Positions 11,143 to 14,211 of a DNA stretch of 14,211 nt are shown here, piece after piece. The DNA lies in NCBI GenBank assembly GCA_964554415.1, contig CAZKON010000026.1, positions 1-14,211 of the forward strand, in the 5' to 3' direction. This DNA comes from JAGVXD01 sp964554415. Its GTDB lineage: Archaea; Nanobdellota; Nanobdellia; Pacearchaeales; GW2011-AR1. The translations under genes and the position numbers were made by a program. The first letter of the stretch is position 1, and every line of letters begins with the position of its first letter. The notes under the pieces are model-generated. The model was given only the letters and a program-made list of their open reading frames with translations, was not told the origin of the DNA and did no database searches.

Positions 11143-12362
11143 CTTCTTAACGCCTCCGTGGGCGGCAGGCGCGAAGCTTGCCATGCAGGAATCATACCTG
11201 CAAGTAGACCCAGAAGAAAAGTGAAAATTACTGCTGCGAGCATAAGCGGAAGAGAAAATGAAGCCTGTAAAAGGGTTGTGCCGAGAGCAAGGTTCGCGGC
11301 GTAGGCGGCAGTATAGGCAAGTGCTATTCCAATTAATATGCCGAGGACTCCGCCGATGAGACCAAGCAGAGCTGACTCGATAAGAAAGAGCAGTAAGATA
11401 TCTTTGTTGTGCGCGCCGACTGCTTTCATTACCCCAATTTCTTTCCGACGCTCTATGACCGCGGTAAACATGGTGTTACTGACACCTATTGCTCCAATCA
11501 ATAACGCGATTGCAGCTATGCCTGAAATTACTAGATTGATAACTTTCAGAATAGTTGTGACTGAAGATAGTAAAGCTACAGGAGTCTGAACTGAGAAGTC
11601 TTCTTCCCCTTCCTTCTCATGGCGGTCTTTCCGTAATTTTCTAGCGATATCTGCCGAAATTTCCTCGCTTCTTTGAACACTTTCAACTTTCACAATAAGA
11701 ACATCAATCTCATCGTCTATGCCGAGTATATCTTTCATATCATTTTCAGGCATAAAGATGGCATGATTAAATTGTATGTTTCCAAGAGGCTCAAGTATGC
11801 CTGCAACCTCGAAGTCCTTACCCTGAATTTTTATATGCGTGCCTACACGGACTTCTTTGTTGAATTGAATCTCTTTAGCAATATCGCTGCCGAGCATTAC
11901 AGAGCCTAGGTCGCTCGACTTGAGGAGTTTGCCTGCAGCAGTGTTTATCTGAAATGTTGTGTAGATAAAATTGATTGCCTCCTGCTCTTTGGGCAGGGAA
12001 CCGACGAAAATGAACTGCTTTTGGCGATTATATTCTACGCTTGTAACGCGAATCAGCCGAGGAATGGTTGAGATTACTCCAGGGACGCGCTCAATTAACT
12101 TCTGGTCGTGGGAAGTAAGCTTTCTTACTGTAGTACTGCCCGGCGGACCGAAACCTGCTTCGGAATTTGTAACTACAAGGCGGTCCGCGGCGATGCCTGA
12201 GAACTGGCCGGAAATTGCCTGTTCAAGACCCTGACCAAGAGCAATGAGCGCAATCACTGCAGTTATGCCGATAACAATGCCAAGAAGTGTGAGCCAGGAA
12301 CGCAGACCTCTGCGGCGCAGGTTTTTGAGCGCTAGAGAGAAGTAGTCTGAGCGCATACTCAC
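11139..12362 (-). CDS. MacB/FtsX-type ABC transporter permease, first paralogue
   Basis: This 407-residue protein has the same layout as its downstream neighbour: TM1 (about 20-43, WLTLLGIVIGITAVIALIAL), an extracytoplasmic MacB-PCD-like domain (about 50-265), then TM2, the coupling segment RRKEIGVMKAVGAHNKDI (305-322), TM3, TM4 and the tail IPAWQASRLPPTEALRR. The last two lines of motifs correspond closely to those of the second permease, which points to a tandem duplication. The GTG at 12362 overlaps the stop of the upstream exported protein as GTGA; an ATG two codons later (12356) is an equally good start. Such permeases in archaea, with no outer membrane, act as exporters or mechanotransmitters rather than as lipoprotein extractors. 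The substrate cannot be told from the sequence. Confidence 0.92.
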   Translation of the reverse strand: MSMRSDYFSLALKNLRRRGLRSWLTLLGIVIGITAVIALIALGQGLEQAISGQFSGIAADRLVVTNSEAGFGPPGSTTVRKLTSHDQKLIERVPGVISTIPRLIRVTSVEYNRQKQFIFVGSLPKEQEAINFIYTTFQINTAAGKLLKSSDLGSVMLGSDIAKEIQFNKEVRVGTHIKIQGKDFEVAGILEPLGNIQFNHAIFMPENDMKDILGIDDEIDVLIVKVESVQRSEEISADIARKLRKDRHEKEGEEDFSVQTPVALLSSVTTILKVINLVISGIAAIALLIGAIGVSNTMFTAVIERRKEIGVMKAVGAHNKDILLLFLIESALLGLIGGVLGILIGIALAYTAAYAANLALGTTLLQASFSLPLMLAAVIFTFLLGLLAGMIPAWQASRLPPTEALRR

Positions 12363-13231
12363 ATCCCTGCTAGTTTATGCTGCATGCTGCGCTTCATGCG
12401 CCTGCGACGGGCAATGGCGCGCCAGATAAGCCAGAGCACTACGATTGCAGAGATAACCCCGAGGTAAATTGGAGTCATGTTCTTTTTAATAATTCCTCGC
12501 TCCACAGCGTCTTTCTCCGTATAAACTTCTAACTGCTCCTGCAACTTCAAAGTCTGTAAAACATTGTTAAAATCCCTGTATTCTATAATGACTGTTACGA
12601 TAGGTTTCAAACTTGAGTAACGCACATTGAAGGTGGCAGTTTCAAAGTCATTTGCACTAATATCCCCGATATAGACTATTTCATCAGAATTTATTGTAAA
12701 GTCTATGGGAATGAGAGTAACTGTGACATAACGTGCATCTGCGAAACCTTTGTTGATAATTTTTACAGATATTTTGTCTTCTCTTTCTATAACTGGAGTA
12801 TCTGTAATTATTGAAGCGGAGAGTTCGACAGTGCCCTTGACACGAACGCCGATTGAGCCTGTTTTTGTTTGTGTTGAATTTTTATATAATAATGTAAAAG
12901 GTATCTGATAATCTCCTGGCTTGGCTGTTGGAGAAGCTCGAATTCTGAAAGCTATATTTTCTGAATCGTCTTCTTCAATCTCTTCTATTGTTGTTTCAGA
13001 ACTGCCAACCACTGAAAGAGGCAAATCCCTGAGATTGAGCGAAAAAGAAACGTCTTCAATATCATCGCCGAATGTGTTTTCAATGCCGATTGTCACGAGC
13101 GCTTCCCCGCCAGGAACTATTTCAGGAGCATTGACATCTGAAACAATTAAGCCTGCAGCGCCGACGCTTGCTGTGAGCAGGCTAAAAGTTTGTAGAACAA
13201 TACAAAAAGTGAAAATTAGTTTTGCGTTCAT
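12359..13231 (-). CDS. Exported, C-terminally anchored COG1361/CARDB-like accessory protein of the ABC system
   Basis: This 290-residue protein has a signal peptide (about 1-26, ending near SVGAAG), an all-beta extracytoplasmic region of about 220 residues and one C-terminal membrane helix (about 253-272) followed by a basic tail (ARRRRMKRSMQHKL). The beta region carries repeated immunoglobulin-like segments: VNAPEIVPGGEALVTIGIEN (33-52), a second around KPGDYQIPFTLLYKN, and a third with DKISVKIINKGFADARYVTV. These are of the S-layer-like/CARDB or NEW3 type found beside archaeal MacB-like permeases. It overlaps the first permease by four bases, so it is part of the same complex in all likelihood, perhaps as the counterpart of a membrane-fusion protein. 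The TATA box at 13252-13261 supports the ATG at 13231. Confidence 0.83.
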   Translation of the reverse strand: MNAKLIFTFCIVLQTFSLLTASVGAAGLIVSDVNAPEIVPGGEALVTIGIENTFGDDIEDVSFSLNLRDLPLSVVGSSETTIEEIEEDDSENIAFRIRASPTAKPGDYQIPFTLLYKNSTQTKTGSIGVRVKGTVELSASIITDTPVIEREDKISVKIINKGFADARYVTVTLIPIDFTINSDEIVYIGDISANDFETATFNVRYSSLKPIVTVIIEYRDFNNVLQTLKLQEQLEVYTEKDAVERGIIKKNMTPIYLGVISAIVVLWLIWRAIARRRRMKRSMQHKLAGM

Positions 13232-13251
13232 AGTAATCGCTTGTTATATGA

Positions 13252-13261
13252 GCTTAAAAAC
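13252..13261 (-). promoter_or_regulatory. TATA box of the accessory protein-permease operon
   Basis: GTTTTTAAGC is centred 26 bases before the ATG at 13231. It indicates that the three membrane genes have a promoter separate from that of the ATPase gene. Confidence 0.55.
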
Positions 13262-13328
13262 GTTTCTTTTATTGGGAATTTGTATAAACTATAGAGGGAA
13301 TACAGAGAAGATTAAAAAGAAATTGTTT

Positions 13329-14027
13329 CTATATTTTCTTCCCCGTTACTTTCTCTACTTTCCCATCCTTAAGCCAGTATAGGGTATGTGCGTAGCGCTG
13401 CGCTTTTTCCACGTCGTGCGTAATGAGAATAATAGTTTTGCCCTGTTTGTGCAGATGTTCAAGAATGCGCAGGATATACTCGCCTGTTTTTGTATCTAAA
13501 TTTCCTGTCGGCTCATCTGCTAAAATTATTTCAGGATTATTCGCCAATGCGCGGGCTATTGCTACTCTCTGCTGTTGCCCGCCGGAAAGCTGATTTGGAT
13601 AGTGCTCCGCCCTGTTTGTCAAATCAACCAGCGCAAGAAGTTTATCTGCTCTTTGCTCTTTTGCTTCTTGCTCAACACCTTGAAAGAGCATGGGAAGCAT
13701 GATATTCTCCTTTGCCGTTAAATTTGGGATGAGATTAAAACTCTGAAAGATGAATCCAATCTTACGACCTCTAAGCTGCGCAAGCTCTGACTCCTCAAGA
13801 TGCTCAATATCAAATGCGTCAAGAATAATGTCTCCTTCTGTCGCCAAATCAAGGCTGCCGACAAGATTCATCATCGTGCTTTTGCCAGAGCCAGATGGAC
13901 CCATTATGGCTACGAAATCCCCCTTTTCTATCTCAATTGTTACGCCGTCTACAGCTTTCACTACCGAGTCTCCCATTACATAATGCTTGCTGACATTCTT
14001 AAGTTGAATGAGATGCTTGTGCTCCAT
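13329..14027 (-). CDS. ABC transporter ATP-binding protein (MacB/LolD type)
   Basis: This 232-residue cytoplasmic ATPase powers the permease pair encoded downstream. All motifs are present: Walker A GPSGSGKST (43-51), Q-loop Gln95 in FIFQSFNLIPNLT, signature LSGGQQQR (147-154), Walker B IILADEPTGNLD (167-178) and H-loop His204 in LITHDVE. The A-loop and the GNLDTKTGEYI segment are those of the LolD/MacB/FtsE group. The start is uncertain. The ATG at 14027 gives the usual family length, whereas an in-frame GTG at 14105 would add 26 residues but lies upstream of the transcript start predicted from the TATA box at 14111-14121. No Shine-Dalgarno site precedes 14027; a weak TTTCTTAAAC box about 27 bases before it could give a leaderless form. 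It is 97 bases upstream of the accessory-protein gene. Confidence 0.93.
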   Translation of the reverse strand: MEHKHLIQLKNVSKHYVMGDSVVKAVDGVTIEIEKGDFVAIMGPSGSGKSTMMNLVGSLDLATEGDIILDAFDIEHLEESELAQLRGRKIGFIFQSFNLIPNLTAKENIMLPMLFQGVEQEAKEQRADKLLALVDLTNRAEHYPNQLSGGQQQRVAIARALANNPEIILADEPTGNLDTKTGEYILRILEHLHKQGKTIILITHDVEKAQRYAHTLYWLKDGKVEKVTGKKI

Positions 14028-14070
14028 GGTAAAAGCAGGATAGAAGGAGTTTAAGAAACTATCTGAAGCT

Positions 14071-14110
14071 TCAAGAAAGAATTTCTTGAGAATTTGGGTA
14101 TGCACCCAAA
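14071..14110. promoter_or_regulatory. Two inverted repeats around the predicted ATPase transcript start (candidate operators)
   Basis: TCAAGAAA-GAA-TTTCTTGA (14071-14089) has perfect 8-bp arms. TTTGGGT-ATGC-ACCCAAA (14093-14110) has perfect 7-bp arms and ends directly beside the shared TATA box. The predicted start of the minus-strand transcript (near 14090) falls between them. This is the classic place for a repressor. A structured leader is the alternative. Confidence 0.5.
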
Positions 14111-14121
14111 GTTTTAAAAAG
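14111..14121. promoter_or_regulatory. Bidirectional TATA box between rpo10 and the ABC ATPase gene
   Basis: GTTTTAAAAAG is a strong box on both strands. Its centre (14116) lies 26 bases before the rpo10 ATG at 14142, predicting a leaderless mRNA. On the minus strand it predicts a start near 14090 and a 60-base leader for the ATPase gene. Confidence 0.55.
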
Positions 14122-14141
14122 TAGTTTTGAGCAATAGGAGT

Positions 14142-14211
14142 ATGATTATTCCAATAAGATGCTTTGGGTGCGGAAAGCCAATAGGGCAGTTTTGGGAAGA
14201 ATATAAGAAGC
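14142..14211 (+). CDS. rpo10: DNA-directed RNA polymerase subunit N (Rpo10), 5' part, cut by the window edge
   Basis: The first 23 codons read MIIPIRCFGCGKPIGQFWEE followed by YKK. This is the invariant start of archaeal Rpo10 (RPB10), a zinc-binding assembly subunit that joins Rpo3 and Rpo11 in the polymerase platform. The first zinc pair, Cys7 and Cys10 in RCFGCGK, is present; the second pair would lie beyond the window. The family is usually about 60-70 residues. In most archaea it follows uS9 in the rpo3 cluster; here it stands on the opposite strand about 12 kb away, with its own TATA box at 14111-14121. Confidence 0.93.
   Translation, partial: MIIPIRCFGCGKPIGQFWEEYKK

Noticed and set aside
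11143..11184. Fourteen-residue upstream extension of the second permease
   Set aside because: The ATG at 11142 overlaps the preceding stop as ATGA and gives the family's usual N-terminus.
14028..14105. N-terminal extension of the ABC ATPase from a GTG
   Set aside because: It would lie upstream of the transcript start predicted from the TATA box, covers two inverted repeats, and adds residues the family lacks.
1..14211. CRISPR arrays, rRNA genes and intact transposases
   Set aside because: I looked for regularly spaced direct repeats, rRNA segments and transposase motifs and found none.

Overview
The window reads as an archaeal chromosome segment, most likely from a DPANN-type lineage (Woesearchaeota/Pacearchaeota-like; the lineage is an inference from protein style). 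The archaeal assignment is firm. It carries RNA polymerase subunits Rpo3 (D), Rpo4 (F) and Rpo10 (N), ribosomal protein eL21 and the archaeal DUF655 protein. Most transcription units have an A/T-rich TATA-like box centred about 25 bases before the start codon, which is the pattern of leaderless archaeal mRNAs. Only a few genes have Shine-Dalgarno sites.

Layout. (1) 73-638: a RelE-type toxin-antitoxin pair. (2) 639-1249: no intact gene; it holds a frameshifted C-terminal remnant of a TrmB-like regulator (minus strand) and a cluster of strong palindromes resembling an IS200/IS605-type end interrupted by a small palindromic insert. (3) 1250-1670: tRNA-Leu(GAG) on the minus strand and a 94-codon hypothetical gene on the plus strand, apparently sharing one symmetrical TATA box. 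(4) 5169-1744, minus strand: an information-processing operon in the order eL21, rpo4, DUF655, uS13, uS4, uS11, rpo3, with several 1-4 base overlaps. A small zinc-ribbon gene lies upstream at 5496-5302. (5) 5750-9291: an envelope redox/copper-looking island with a membrane-anchored DsbA-like oxidoreductase, a VTT/DedA-like membrane protein, a two-TM protein ending in a winged helix, a 32-codon membrane miniprotein, a Cys/Met cupredoxin, a cupredoxin with a complete CuA ligand set, and a multipass protein with a CxxC motif in a membrane segment. (6) 9877-9395: an unrecognised 160-residue protein. (7) 14027-9931, minus strand: a MacB/LolD-type ABC system with an ATPase, a signal-peptide protein with one C-terminal TM, and two paralogous FtsX-like permeases. 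(8) 14142 to the edge: the 5' end of rpo10 (rpoN).

How the parts may work together. The ribosomal/polymerase genes are housekeeping; what is notable is their rearranged order and the separation of rpo10 from rpo3. The island at 5.7-9.3 kb is the best candidate for an under-described system. Its proteins are nearly all membrane-bound or exported and are rich in paired cysteines or copper ligands, and one is a membrane-tethered DNA-binding protein with two cysteines in its outside loop. A model in which these act together in extracytoplasmic thiol/copper handling is inference from content and proximity; the genes are in several transcription units. The ABC locus is probably a mechanotransmission-type or export complex with a heterodimeric permease. 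No CRISPR array, rRNA or intact transposase was seen.
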